Assembly: GCA_947174505.1 (NCBI GenBank)
Contig: CAMWJF010000011.1
Span: 22,059 to 86,058 of the forward strand
DNA: 64,000 nt
Reading direction: 5' to 3'
Source: an uncultured Lachnospiraceae bacterium
GTDB lineage: Bacteria; Bacillota; Clostridia; Lachnospirales; Lachnospiraceae
A model generated the notes under the pieces. That model saw only the letters and a list, made by a program, of their open reading frames with translations, was not told where the DNA came from and did not search any database. The position numbers were made by a program, and so were the translations under genes. Position 1 is the first letter of the stretch, and every line of letters starts with the position of its first letter. Below, piece after piece: positions 1 to 8,994 of the stretch.

Positions 1-34
1 GGACAAGATAGCGGCGGCAAAGGATCAGAAGTAA
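1..34 (+). CDS. C-terminal end of an upstream gene (partial)
   Basis: One frame reads DKIAAAKDQK and then TAA at 32-34, which looks like the charged tail of a protein that starts before the window. Another frame stays open to a TAA at 58-60, so the assignment is not certain. No function can be given. Confidence 0.3.
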   Translation, partial: DKIAAAKDQK

Positions 35-94
35 TCTTGTTGCGGTGTTTAAATAACTAATGTTATAAAACAATAATAAGGAGGGCTATTCAGG

Positions 95-1816
95 ATGGGT
101 TACAAAGAGCAGTTTCAGTTTTGGCTGGAGGATTCTTATTTTGACGAGGCGACCAAGCAGGAGCTTCTGGCGATCAGGAATGACGAGAAGGAGATTGAGG
201 ACCGCTTTTACAAGGAGCTTGCTTTCGGTACGGGCGGACTTCGCGGCGTGATCGGCGCGGGCACCAACCGCATGAATATTTACACAGTGCGCAAAGCGAC
301 GCAGGGTCTGGCTAATTACATAAAGAAACAGGGCGGCGAGGAGAAGGGCGTGGCGATTGCCTACGATTCCAGAAGAATGTCTCCCGAGTTTGCGGATGAG
401 GCGGCTCTCTGCCTTGCGGCTAACGGTATCAAGGCTTACGTGTTTGATGCGCTCAGACCTACGCCCGAGTTATCCTTCGCGCTCAGAGAGCTGGGATGCA
501 TATCCGGCATCGTGATTACGGCCAGCCACAATCCGCCGGAGTACAACGGCTACAAGTGTTATTGGGAGGACGGCGCGCAGGTGACGGCGCCCAAGGATAA
601 GGAGATCATCACCGAAGTAAACAACGTAACAGATTATCATACCGTGAAGACCATGGACAAGGAGGAGGCGAAAAAGGCCGGGCTCTATGAGGTGATCGGT
701 AAGGAAATCGACGACAAATACATGGAGGAGCTGAAGAAGCAGATCATCCATCCCGAGGTGATCGCGGAGATGGCGGAGGATATGAAGATTGTTTATTCTC
801 CTTTTAACGGTACGGGCAATGTGCCTGTAAGGCGGATTCTCTCGGAGCTTGGCTTTAAGAATGTATATGTGGTGCCCGAGCAGGAGATGCCCGACCCCGA
901 CTTCACGACGCTGGAATATCCCAATCCGGAAGATCCCAAGGCATTTACGCTTGCACTGAAGCTGGCGAAGGAGAAAAACGCCGATATCGTGCTGGCGACC
1001 GATCCCGATGCGGACAGACTCGGTATTTATGCACTGGATACCAAGTCCGGCGAGTATGTGCCTTTCACGGGCAATATGTCCGGCATGCTGATTGCGGAAT
1101 ACATTCTGAGAGAGCGGACGGCCACGAACAGAATGCCCGAGAATCCGGCTCTTGTGACCACGATTGTTACCACCAATATGGCGCGGGCGATTTCCGAGGA
1201 TTATAAGGTAAGATTTATCGAGGTGCTGACAGGCTTTAAGTTTATCGGCGAGCAGATCAAGCTCTTTGAGCAGACCGGTTCCAACAACTATGTGTTTGGT
1301 CTGGAGGAGAGCTACGGCTGTCTTGCGGGCACACACGCAAGGGATAAGGACGCTATTGTGGCAGTCATGTGCCTGTGCGAGATGGCGGCATGGTGCAAGA
1401 AGAACGGCAGGACTGTCTGGGATCAGATGATCAACCTCTATGAGAAATACGGCTACTATAAAGAGAGCCAGTATTCCATTACCAAGAAGGGTGTGGAAGG
1501 CGCGAAGGAGATCGAGGACCTGATGAACAAGCTGCGCCAGAATCCGCCGAAGAGCTTTGGTGAGCTTACGGTGAAGGAGTTCAGGGATTATGACACAGGC
1601 AAGACCCTGAATCTGGAGACAGGTGAGACGGGCGAGACCGGGCTGCCGCAGTCGAACGTGCTCTATTTCGATCTGACGAACGATTCCTGGTGCTGTGCAA
1701 GACCTTCCGGTACGGAGCCGAAGATCAAGTTTTACATGGGCGTGAAGGGCACAAGTCTGGAGGACGCGCAGGAAAAGCTTGACAGACTGACGGAAGAAGT
1801 GAAGAAGAATATCTAG
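95..1816 (+). CDS. pgcA: phosphosugar mutase (alpha-phosphoglucomutase/phosphomannomutase family)
   Basis: Interconverts hexose 1- and 6-phosphates in the cytoplasm, supplying sugar 1-phosphate for nucleotide sugars. All landmarks of the alpha-D-phosphohexomutase superfamily are visible. The phosphoserine loop TASHNPPEYNGYK has Ser144. The Mg-binding loop DPDADRLG lies at about 303-310. The sugar-binding EESYGC is near 407, and the C-terminal phosphate-binding RPSGTEPKIK starts near 536. The length of 573 residues fits the long Firmicutes form. AAGGAGG ends about 10 nt before the ATG. It stands alone in front of glycosyltransferase genes, so a role in envelope glycan supply is likely but inferred. 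Substrate choice (glucose or mannose) cannot be read from the sequence. Confidence 0.93.
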   Translation: MGYKEQFQFWLEDSYFDEATKQELLAIRNDEKEIEDRFYKELAFGTGGLRGVIGAGTNRMNIYTVRKATQGLANYIKKQGGEEKGVAIAYDSRRMSPEFADEAALCLAANGIKAYVFDALRPTPELSFALRELGCISGIVITASHNPPEYNGYKCYWEDGAQVTAPKDKEIITEVNNVTDYHTVKTMDKEEAKKAGLYEVIGKEIDDKYMEELKKQIIHPEVIAEMAEDMKIVYSPFNGTGNVPVRRILSELGFKNVYVVPEQEMPDPDFTTLEYPNPEDPKAFTLALKLAKEKNADIVLATDPDADRLGIYALDTKSGEYVPFTGNMSGMLIAEYILRERTATNRMPENPALVTTIVTTNMARAISEDYKVRFIEVLTGFKFIGEQIKLFEQTGSNNYVFGLEESYGCLAGTHARDKDAIVAVMCLCEMAAWCKKNGRTVWDQMINLYEKYGYYKESQYSITKKGVEGAKEIEDLMNKLRQNPPKSFGELTVKEFRDYDTGKTLNLETGETGETGLPQSNVLYFDLTNDSWCCARPSGTEPKIKFYMGVKGTSLEDAQEKLDRLTEEVKKNI

Positions 1817-1839
1817 GACATGATGATAGGAAGAAAAAG

Positions 1840-1871
1840 GGCCGCCCCGGCATGGCAAGTGAGGGGCGGCC
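1840..1871. terminator. GC-rich hairpin after the mutase gene
   Basis: GGCCGCCCC (1840-1848) pairs with GGGGCGGCC (1863-1871) around a 14-nt loop. No T-run follows on the plus strand. The AAGAAAAA before it would be a U-tract only on the minus strand, so it may act mainly as a roadblock or RNA 3'-end structure. Confidence 0.5.
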
Positions 1872-1964
1872 TGCCTATATGCACACGCCTGCATAAAGGC
1901 AGTGCAGCGGGCAGGGAATTTCCCCGGCCCGGTTGAAACAGACCAGTTAACAGGAGATGTTGTG

Positions 1965-3386
1965 GTGGGAAATCGGATACTGAGAATTGACAATGTAAGA
2001 AAAACCGTAAATTATCTGAAGAAGAACGGACTGGCGGGCACCTTCTATGCCGCGGCGGAGCGTGTGCAGGAGGAAAAAAGGGCGGATTACCGCTATCTGC
2101 TTCCCGATGCCGGGAAGCTTGCCGGACAGAGGCAGGAGACGGCGGACTATCCGTATCTGTTCAGTATTGTTACGCCGGCATATGAGACGAAGGAAGCGCA
2201 TCTGCGCGAAATGATTGCCTCTGTGCAGGCCCAGAGCTATTCCCGCTGGGAGCTGCTTATCATGGATGCGAGCGCGGGCAGCGCCGTGGAACGCACGGTG
2301 CGGCAGATGATTCACGAGACAGGGGATCTGCGGGTCCGTTACAGCCGCCTTTCGGAGAACAAAGGCATTGCCGGGAATACCAATGCGGGGATTGCGCTGG
2401 CGGGGGGAGATTATATTGCCCTTCTCGACCATGATGATTTCATAACACCTGATGCGTTATATGAGATGGCGCGCGCTGTACATCGGGGCAGACAGGAGGG
2501 CTGCGCTCCGGCGCTTTTGTACTCAGATGAGGACAAGTATGACGAGGGGGCGCAAACCTTTGTATTTCCTAATAAAAAGAAAAATTTTAATTTGGATTTA
2601 ATTTTATCAAACAACTATATCTGTCACTTTATGGCGGTGGAGGCAGGGCTGATGAAGCGCCTGAAACTCCGGGAGGCCTATGATGGCGCACAGGATTACG
2701 ATCTGGTGCTGCGGGTGGTGGACAGCCTCTGGACGGACGGTGCGGCTGCCCCGGATCAGACGCGTATCTGCCATATTCCGAAGGTACTCTATCACTGGCG
2801 TTCCCACAGGGACTCCACGGCGCTTAATACAGGGAGCAAAACCTATGCCTATGAGGCGGGGCGGCGCGCGCTTGCGGATTTCTGTGCCGGAAGGGAACTG
2901 CAGGTACAGGTGGAGCACAGCCTTCATCTGGGATTTTACCGCATAGTCTACGAGCCGGATCTGCTGGGTGCGAGGCGTGACGCGGGCATGACGGGCGGAC
3001 GGATTCTTGATGGAAAAGGCCGTATTTTTGCAGGCGGTTACGACGGGGAGGGGCGCTGTCTCTATGAGGGACTTCCCGCCCGCTTTACGGGGGGAAGTAC
3101 ACACCTTGCCGTGCTGCGGCAGGACTGCGCGGCGGTGGACATCCGCTGCATGAGGCTGAGAAAAGAATTACAGCCGTTATATTCTGAGGTTACAGGGCTG
3201 CCCTACCGGGAAAAGCGTCTCCGGGTGAAAGCGGGGCGGGAGAAGAAGGAAATCCGGATTGCGGATGTGTCGGGGCTTGCCTGTGACGAGGCGGGCTATC
3301 GGAAGCTGAGCATGGCGCTGGGGGAAGCGGTGCGCAGGGAAGGATATCTGGTCGTGTGGGACCCGGAGATTACAATCTATATATAA
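1965..3386 (+). CDS. glycosyltransferase family 2
   Basis: A cytoplasmic or membrane-associated GT-A fold enzyme that transfers a sugar from a nucleotide sugar to a glycan acceptor. The GT2 core begins with FSIVTPAYETKEAHLREMI. The nucleotide-binding acidic motif is in YIALLDHDDFITPDALYEMA, followed by LYSDEDK and AQDYDLVLRV. Before it is a short basic helix (NVRKTVNYLKKNG) that I know from Lachnospiraceae and rhamnan-type GT2 proteins. The GTG at 1965 is preferred because AGGAG (1952-1956) lies 8 nt upstream; the frame is open back to an ATG at 1902 that lacks a good site. The next gene is also a GT2, which suggests a polysaccharide locus. Donor and acceptor are unknown. Confidence 0.85.
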   Translation: MGNRILRIDNVRKTVNYLKKNGLAGTFYAAAERVQEEKRADYRYLLPDAGKLAGQRQETADYPYLFSIVTPAYETKEAHLREMIASVQAQSYSRWELLIMDASAGSAVERTVRQMIHETGDLRVRYSRLSENKGIAGNTNAGIALAGGDYIALLDHDDFITPDALYEMARAVHRGRQEGCAPALLYSDEDKYDEGAQTFVFPNKKKNFNLDLILSNNYICHFMAVEAGLMKRLKLREAYDGAQDYDLVLRVVDSLWTDGAAAPDQTRICHIPKVLYHWRSHRDSTALNTGSKTYAYEAGRRALADFCAGRELQVQVEHSLHLGFYRIVYEPDLLGARRDAGMTGGRILDGKGRIFAGGYDGEGRCLYEGLPARFTGGSTHLAVLRQDCAAVDIRCMRLRKELQPLYSEVTGLPYREKRLRVKAGREKKEIRIADVSGLACDEAGYRKLSMALGEAVRREGYLVVWDPEITIYI

Positions 3387-3467
3387 GGACGTTACAAACA
3401 GGTATTTGAGAAATTGAGAAGTTTTTCAATTACATGTGGCAAACGTGTATAAATTGAGGAGGAAATA

Positions 3468-4499
3468 ATGCCGCAGAAGGAACAAGGAAGAGGGGCGGAA
3501 CTCCGGCGGGACAAGCCCGGAAGGGACGGTGGAATCCGCTCCACGATTGTCATCCCGAACTATAACGGTATCAGGTATATTGAGAACTGCCTCGCCTCCC
3601 TGGAGGATGAGCCGGCCCGGGTGACCGTGGTGGACAACGGTTCCACGGACGGCAGCAGACAGCTTGTGCAGGAGAAATTTCCGGCGGTCCGTCTGGTTGC
3701 GCTGGACAGAAACTACGGTTTCTGTACGGCGGTGAACCGGGGAATGGAAGAGAGCAGGGCAGATAAAACAGCATATGTTATTTTATTGAATAACGACACA
3801 ACGGTCAGGCCGGGCTTTGTGCGCGCGCTGGAGGCGGCGCTTGATGCGGACGGGAGAATCTTTTCCGGGGCGGCGCGGATGGTGAATATGCGGTGTCCTG
3901 AGCTGGTTGACGACGCGGGAGATTATTACTGCGCGCTGGGGTGGGCATTTGCTGCGGGAAAGGATAAGCCGACGGCAGACTATGGGCGGCCGCGTGAGAT
4001 TTTTTCCGCCTGCGGGGGCGCCTGCATTTACCGCCGGAGCATATTGGAAAAGATCGGCATGATGGATGAGAACCACTTTGCCTATCTGGAGGATGTGGAT
4101 ATCGGGTACCGCGCCAGAATACACGGCTATCGCAATCTGTATGTGCCGGATGCGGTTGTGTGCCATGCGGGAAGCGGCGTCTCAGGTTCCCGCCACAACG
4201 CTTTCAAGGTGAAGCTTTCCGCGAAAAACAGTGTTTACCTTGTCTGTAAGAATATGCCGCCTGTGCAGATTCTTTTGAACCTTCCTTTTCTGTTTGCGGG
4301 CTTTTTCATAAAAACGATCTTTTTTCTCAAAAAAGGACTTGGAAAGAGCTGGTTTCAGGGAACGGCGGAGGGGCTGCGCCTTGCCTGCTCTGAGAGAGGC
4401 AGAAAAAAGCGGGTGCGCTTTGTGTTATCGCGCTTTCCCGCCTACGCAAGGATACAGTGGGAGCTGTGGCGCAATATGTGGTACCGCATCCGCGTGTAA
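3468..4499 (+). CDS. glycosyltransferase family 2, rhamnosyltransferase-like
   Basis: The GT2 domain starts at STIVIPNYNG with VVDNGSTDGS. The acidic pocket is in YVILLNNDTTV, and the acceptor-side motif is in FAYLEDVDIGYRARIHGY, the pattern of the RfbF/WbbL-type rhamnosyltransferases. A hydrophobic stretch (ILLNLPFLFAGFFIKTIFF) followed by basic residues near the C-terminus suggests membrane anchoring. The first 20 residues are charged and poorly conserved. GAGGAGGAA sits just before the ATG. It lies 81 nt after the previous GT2, probably in the same transcription unit. The rhamnose specificity is a family guess. Confidence 0.87.
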   Translation: MPQKEQGRGAELRRDKPGRDGGIRSTIVIPNYNGIRYIENCLASLEDEPARVTVVDNGSTDGSRQLVQEKFPAVRLVALDRNYGFCTAVNRGMEESRADKTAYVILLNNDTTVRPGFVRALEAALDADGRIFSGAARMVNMRCPELVDDAGDYYCALGWAFAAGKDKPTADYGRPREIFSACGGACIYRRSILEKIGMMDENHFAYLEDVDIGYRARIHGYRNLYVPDAVVCHAGSGVSGSRHNAFKVKLSAKNSVYLVCKNMPPVQILLNLPFLFAGFFIKTIFFLKKGLGKSWFQGTAEGLRLACSERGRKKRVRFVLSRFPAYARIQWELWRNMWYRIRV

Positions 4500-4630
4500 G
4501 ACGTGGCTGCAGAAGAGCGGCATGCAGGCGCGCAGGACTTTTTCCGGCGGGCAGGAATGCGGGAGAGAATTTGAAACGGCAGCCGGACAGGAGAGAAGAC
4601 GCCGCCTGTACGGCAGGATGAGAGGATGGC

Positions 4631-5551
4631 ATGAATCAGGAACTGGAACAGATTGTCGCCGAGGTGAATAAGGTCGTGAAGGGTAAGGAAGAGGTGATAC
4701 GCAAGGCCCTCGCCGCTATCCTGGCGGGAGGACATGTGCTGCTTGAGGATATCCCGGGCGTCGGCAAGACCACGCTTGCCATGGCTTTGGGAAAGGCCAT
4801 GGAGCTTTCCTGTAAAAGAATGCAGTTTACGCCGGATGTGCTTCCGAGCGATATCGTCGGATTTACCATGTATAATAGTGCGACAGGAGAATTTGAATAT
4901 AAAAAGGGTGCAGTATTCTGCAATCTGTTTCTGGCGGACGAGCTGAACCGCACTTCATCAAAAACGCAGTCTGCGCTGCTGGAGGTTATGGAGGAGTCCA
5001 AGGTCACTGTGGACGGGATATCTTATATGCTGCCGGTTCCGTTCACCGTCATTGCGACAGAGAACCCCTTTGGTTCGTCCGGCACACAGCTTTTGCCCGA
5101 ATCGCAGCTTGACCGCTTTATGATATGCTTAAGCATGGGGTATCCTTCCCATGCCGCGGCCATAGATATCCTGAAAGGCAGTGTGGGACAGGGGCTGGAA
5201 CAGGTAGGGAGCGTTATTACGGCAGGGCGTCTGATGGAGCTGCGCACGCAGGCGGAGAACCTGTATGTGGACGACAGGATCCATGAGTATATTATCAGTC
5301 TGACGGAGGAGACAAGAAGGGATCCGCACATTGCGCTGGGGGTAAGTCCGCGCGGCAGCATTGCGCTGCTTAAGATGGCAAGGGCAATAGCAATGATGCG
5401 GGGCGGGGAGTATGTCATTCCGGAGGATGTCCTTGGCGTGATCGATGATGTGTGGAAGCACCGTATTCAGTTGAATGCCCAGGCAAGGGCAGAAGGCACG
5501 GATGTGTCGGATGTGATTCTGGCGGTTACAGAAAGGATACATGCAGTTTAA
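4631..5551 (+). CDS. MoxR-family AAA+ ATPase
   Basis: A cytoplasmic AAA+ ATPase of the MoxR/RavA class, thought to act as a chaperone for partner proteins encoded beside it. Walker A GVGKTT is at 43-48 and Walker B LFLADELNR at about 99-107. Sensor residues occur in VIATENP and the arginine finger region in LLPESQLDRF. The length of 306 residues is typical. The stop codon overlaps the start of the next gene (TAATG), so the two are translationally coupled. The classical trio is MoxR, DUF58 protein and TgpA-like transglutaminase. Here the last two are one polypeptide, so the ATPase probably serves that fusion protein. Confidence 0.92.
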   Translation: MNQELEQIVAEVNKVVKGKEEVIRKALAAILAGGHVLLEDIPGVGKTTLAMALGKAMELSCKRMQFTPDVLPSDIVGFTMYNSATGEFEYKKGAVFCNLFLADELNRTSSKTQSALLEVMEESKVTVDGISYMLPVPFTVIATENPFGSSGTQLLPESQLDRFMICLSMGYPSHAAAIDILKGSVGQGLEQVGSVITAGRLMELRTQAENLYVDDRIHEYIISLTEETRRDPHIALGVSPRGSIALLKMARAIAMMRGGEYVIPEDVLGVIDDVWKHRIQLNAQARAEGTDVSDVILAVTERIHAV

Positions 5552-8500
5552 TGGATAAGAGACTGCGGATAAATATAAAAGGAACAACGGGATTTCTTAC
5601 GGTATTTGCCGTGATTTTGTGGATGTGGTGCTTTTTTAGAAGCTATCTTCTCCTTATGGCTCTGCTGCTCATGACAGCGGGCCTTGGCATATCTACAGTC
5701 AGTTTATGGCTCGTCCGCGGCAGAATACAGGCGGAAATCGAGCTGCCCCGTCACCGCGTAGGAAAAAACACGGATATCCCGGTCGATATCCGTGTTTTAA
5801 ATCCCATGCGCTTTGTCGGGTTTGCGATCGACATAACGTACCGCTGGGGGAATATTTTTACGGGAAGCACGGCGGAAAAAAAAGAAAAACTGTGGGCCGC
5901 TCCCGGAAAAGGAGGCGGCTTTAAGTGTCTGCTAAACAGCCGTTATGCGGGACGGCTCAGGGTAAGTGTGGAAGAATGTAAGGTTTATGATCTGCTGCAT
6001 ATCTTTTATCTGACGTATCGGGCGGAAAAAGATGCGGAGGTACTGGCATGGCCTGCGTTTTCGGATGGGGAAGATGCGGAGGAGCTCTATGCGTGCATAG
6101 AAGGGTTCCCCAAAGAAAGCGAGAGCAGAAAGCGGGGGGCGGAGTACAATCCCGATTATGAGATCAGAGAGTATCAGGAAGGGGATGAGCTAAAAAGCAT
6201 TCACTGGAAATTATCCGCGAAACAGGGTAAGACGATGGTGCGGGAGCGTCTGTCCGCCGGAAGGGAAAAAATAAATGTGCTGCTGCCGCTTGGAGAAAAT
6301 GCGGATACAAATGACGCCCTCATGGAGTCCCTGTACGGCATGTGCAGACTTTTGCTTTTTAAGGGGTATCCCATTCAGTTATTCTGGCAGGGGGCGGAGC
6401 ACGGGCTTCGCAGCCGTTATATTATGGAACTGGGTGAGTTTGAGAATGTATTGGGAGAGATACTGAGTACAAAGGGCATACATGCTTCTGGCTCCATAGA
6501 GGAGCAGATGGCCATAGAGCATCCGCAGGAGAACTATATACTGGTTCAGACAGGGGATTACAGGGGCGCGTATGTATCAGGTTGGCAGGAAACCGGGCGG
6601 CAGCGCGGCACACAGTTCGTTTCACCTGACATGACGGCGGGAAAATCATGGGGTGCGGCCCGTGGCAGGCGCACGGCGGCCGGATTTTTGGGGCGGTTTC
6701 GTCATAAGAAGGAAAAAGAGAATGAGTCAGATGTTTCCCTTGTCAGGATTCAGGATCATGATAAGTATGATTTTTTCGCGGTATTGGTAAAGACGCTTGT
6801 ATTGCTTCTGATCATCTATGGGTCAGTGGGCGGTTTTTTGGCGGCATTTGAGATTGAGTTTCATTCGGGTTTGTGTATATTTGCGTTTTTCGCGCTGGCC
6901 TTTGTGTTGAGCGCTGTTTATGAAACAGGAAAAAGATGGCTTACCAATCTTACGAGTCTGCTGGCATTCCTGTTGTATTTTTATATTGCAGTTACGAATT
7001 ATTGGACGATAAACAACGGATATTATTATATACGAAACCGTATTTTTGAGGTGGCAAGGGACTATTTTGACTTATCCGGCGGTGTGGAATATGCCCTGAC
7101 GGTTGATGACGGGTATATGGCAGTGACGCTTTTCGCCATATTTCTTGGCATGGTGGGGAACATTTTGCTGAATATACAGCTGCATAATAAATGTTCGCTT
7201 TTCAGGGTTATGATTCTGACATTGACGCCGTATGTCATTCCGATGTATTTTGAGTGTTCGCCTCCCCTGCTGTATATCATTCTCATGCTGACCGGGTATG
7301 CGGCGGTGATGATGCTGTCTTACGGCAGGGGGCGTATCTCGAAGCAGATGCGTTATATTCTGCCCGCAGCGGCGGCAGTCCTGCTTGTGAGAATGGCGGC
7401 GTTTATCATACCCGAGGAAAGTTATACCCGCATCGTGCCCCAAAGCAGGGCAAAGGAGGAATCCGGGAAGAATATGGAGCGCTTTGCGAGGTATGGTATG
7501 CTGGCCCTGTTCCCGCAGAATACGGCGGGCTCGGGGGTAAGCGGAGGTAAGCTGAGCAAGGGGGCCGCCGTCATGCCGAGCTATGAGACCGCCCTGACCG
7601 TCAGGTATACGCCATACAGCTTTGGGTCCGTATATCTGAAGGCTTTTACGGGACTGGATTATATTGGGACTTCGTGGACGGAAGCGGAAATGGAATGGCC
7701 GGAAGACGGCAATATGGAGATGTCCCTGTATAGCAGACAGCGCCAATTTGAGGATACCAATGGCGCTGCGGGGCAGGGCATGGGGATCATGGAGGTGGAG
7801 AGGGCCGAAGCGGGAGATGCATTTGAGTACAGACCGTATTATACGGACTACCATAATATAGGAAGAGAGGACGGCGTGCTGGTTTATCACTATTATCCTG
7901 ACAATGGTGAGTCAACGCTGTTATCGGAGGAAGAACCGTATAAACGGTATTTGGACGTGCCGGTCACATGTGAGGCGGCGGCCCGCCAAATATGCGAAGA
8001 GGCAGGTCTGGGCGGAACGGAGCAGATGATCGCGCAGCAGATTGTAACTTATTTTGACGAAAACTATGACTATACGTTAAGGCCGGGATTTTATTATGGC
8101 AACCCCGATTATATTTCGCATTTTCTGGTCGAGAGCCGGAAGGGGTACTGCGCGCATTTTGCATCGGCGGCAACCATGCTTTTCCGGCAGATGGGCATTC
8201 CCGCCCGCTATGTGGAGGGCTATGCCTTTTCGTATGCGGACGTCGTCGAAAACGGCGAACTGGTGGAAGGGGCCGGTTATGATGACTATTATACGGGCTA
8301 TTCGGAGATAGGGAAAACAGCGCTTATCCAGATAGAGATTCCGGAAGCATATGCCCACGCATGGGTAGAGATATTTGACAGGGAGAGAGGATGGATTGTT
8401 GTAGATCCCACACCGTCCTCCGCGGAGGGGGAAACCACTTCTTTTTGGGATGCTTTTATGCGGACCGGAGGTGTGACGGAGCGCACACTCGGAGAGGATA

Positions 8501-8907
8501 TTCTTGGCGGATATATTGAAAATGCATTGGAAGCCGTAAATTATGCGCTTTTTGCCGCGTTCCTCATTGCAGCCATACTCTTTGCGGCAATCAGGATAGT
8601 CAGAAGGGAAAAGGAGAGACAGTTGCCGGACAGGGAGCGCATCAGGCTGGCGTACCGCAGGCTGCAGAAGGTGGCGGCAAAGAAGGACAAATATTTTCTG
8701 ACGCAGCGCACCTTGGGAGAGCAGATTGCATGGATAAAGGAAAACTGTCACGTGGAGATAAGTGGTGAGCAGGAGCAAGCGCTCTATCAGGCCTTTTTTG
8801 CAAAAGAGATCGACTATGACTGTGACAGGCTCTGCAGGGAACTGAGGAGCAGTCTGCGGTCTGCGGATTCCGGCGGTTGTATTTTTGGGCGGTTTATTGT
8901 AAAATAG
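5551..8907 (+). CDS. DUF58-transglutaminase fusion membrane protein
   Basis: A single 1118-residue polypeptide joining two proteins that are normally separate. Residues about 15-55 hold two membrane segments. A DUF58 domain follows, with its hallmark LKSIHWKLSAKQGKTMVRE near 213. Residues about 405-610 hold a second membrane block. An extracytoplasmic transglutaminase-like domain then carries the full Cys-His-Asp triad: Cys867 in GYCAHF, His936 in AHAWVEIF and Asp952 in VVDPTP. A last membrane helix near 1000 and a cytoplasmic tail close the protein. The ATG at 5551 overlaps the stop of the MoxR gene; longer readings of the frame would lie inside that gene. The role is probably envelope protein processing or cross-linking. 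Substrates are unknown. Confidence 0.9.
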   Translation: MDKRLRINIKGTTGFLTVFAVILWMWCFFRSYLLLMALLLMTAGLGISTVSLWLVRGRIQAEIELPRHRVGKNTDIPVDIRVLNPMRFVGFAIDITYRWGNIFTGSTAEKKEKLWAAPGKGGGFKCLLNSRYAGRLRVSVEECKVYDLLHIFYLTYRAEKDAEVLAWPAFSDGEDAEELYACIEGFPKESESRKRGAEYNPDYEIREYQEGDELKSIHWKLSAKQGKTMVRERLSAGREKINVLLPLGENADTNDALMESLYGMCRLLLFKGYPIQLFWQGAEHGLRSRYIMELGEFENVLGEILSTKGIHASGSIEEQMAIEHPQENYILVQTGDYRGAYVSGWQETGRQRGTQFVSPDMTAGKSWGAARGRRTAAGFLGRFRHKKEKENESDVSLVRIQDHDKYDFFAVLVKTLVLLLIIYGSVGGFLAAFEIEFHSGLCIFAFFALAFVLSAVYETGKRWLTNLTSLLAFLLYFYIAVTNYWTINNGYYYIRNRIFEVARDYFDLSGGVEYALTVDDGYMAVTLFAIFLGMVGNILLNIQLHNKCSLFRVMILTLTPYVIPMYFECSPPLLYIILMLTGYAAVMMLSYGRGRISKQMRYILPAAAAVLLVRMAAFIIPEESYTRIVPQSRAKEESGKNMERFARYGMLALFPQNTAGSGVSGGKLSKGAAVMPSYETALTVRYTPYSFGSVYLKAFTGLDYIGTSWTEAEMEWPEDGNMEMSLYSRQRQFEDTNGAAGQGMGIMEVERAEAGDAFEYRPYYTDYHNIGREDGVLVYHYYPDNGESTLLSEEEPYKRYLDVPVTCEAAARQICEEAGLGGTEQMIAQQIVTYFDENYDYTLRPGFYYGNPDYISHFLVESRKGYCAHFASAATMLFRQMGIPARYVEGYAFSYADVVENGELVEGAGYDDYYTGYSEIGKTALIQIEIPEAYAHAWVEIFDRERGWIVVDPTPSSAEGETTSFWDAFMRTGGVTERTLGEDILGGYIENALEAVNYALFAAFLIAAILFAAIRIVRREKERQLPDRERIRLAYRRLQKVAAKKDKYFLTQRTLGEQIAWIKENCHVEISGEQEQALYQAFFAKEIDYDCDRLCRELRSSLRSADSGGCIFGRFIVK

Positions 8908-8994
8908 AAATAATTATGGCATAAACAGAGTATGATAAGCATGATACGGCATATGGATAAAACGTTGTAAAAACGTATAGAGCATAGACTGATT

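Noticed and set aside
470..1993. Long minus-strand open frame of 507 codons across the mutase gene
   Set aside because: Antisense to a clear enzyme gene; the product is rich in Arg, His and Leu with no domain, as expected from the reverse of GC-rich codons.
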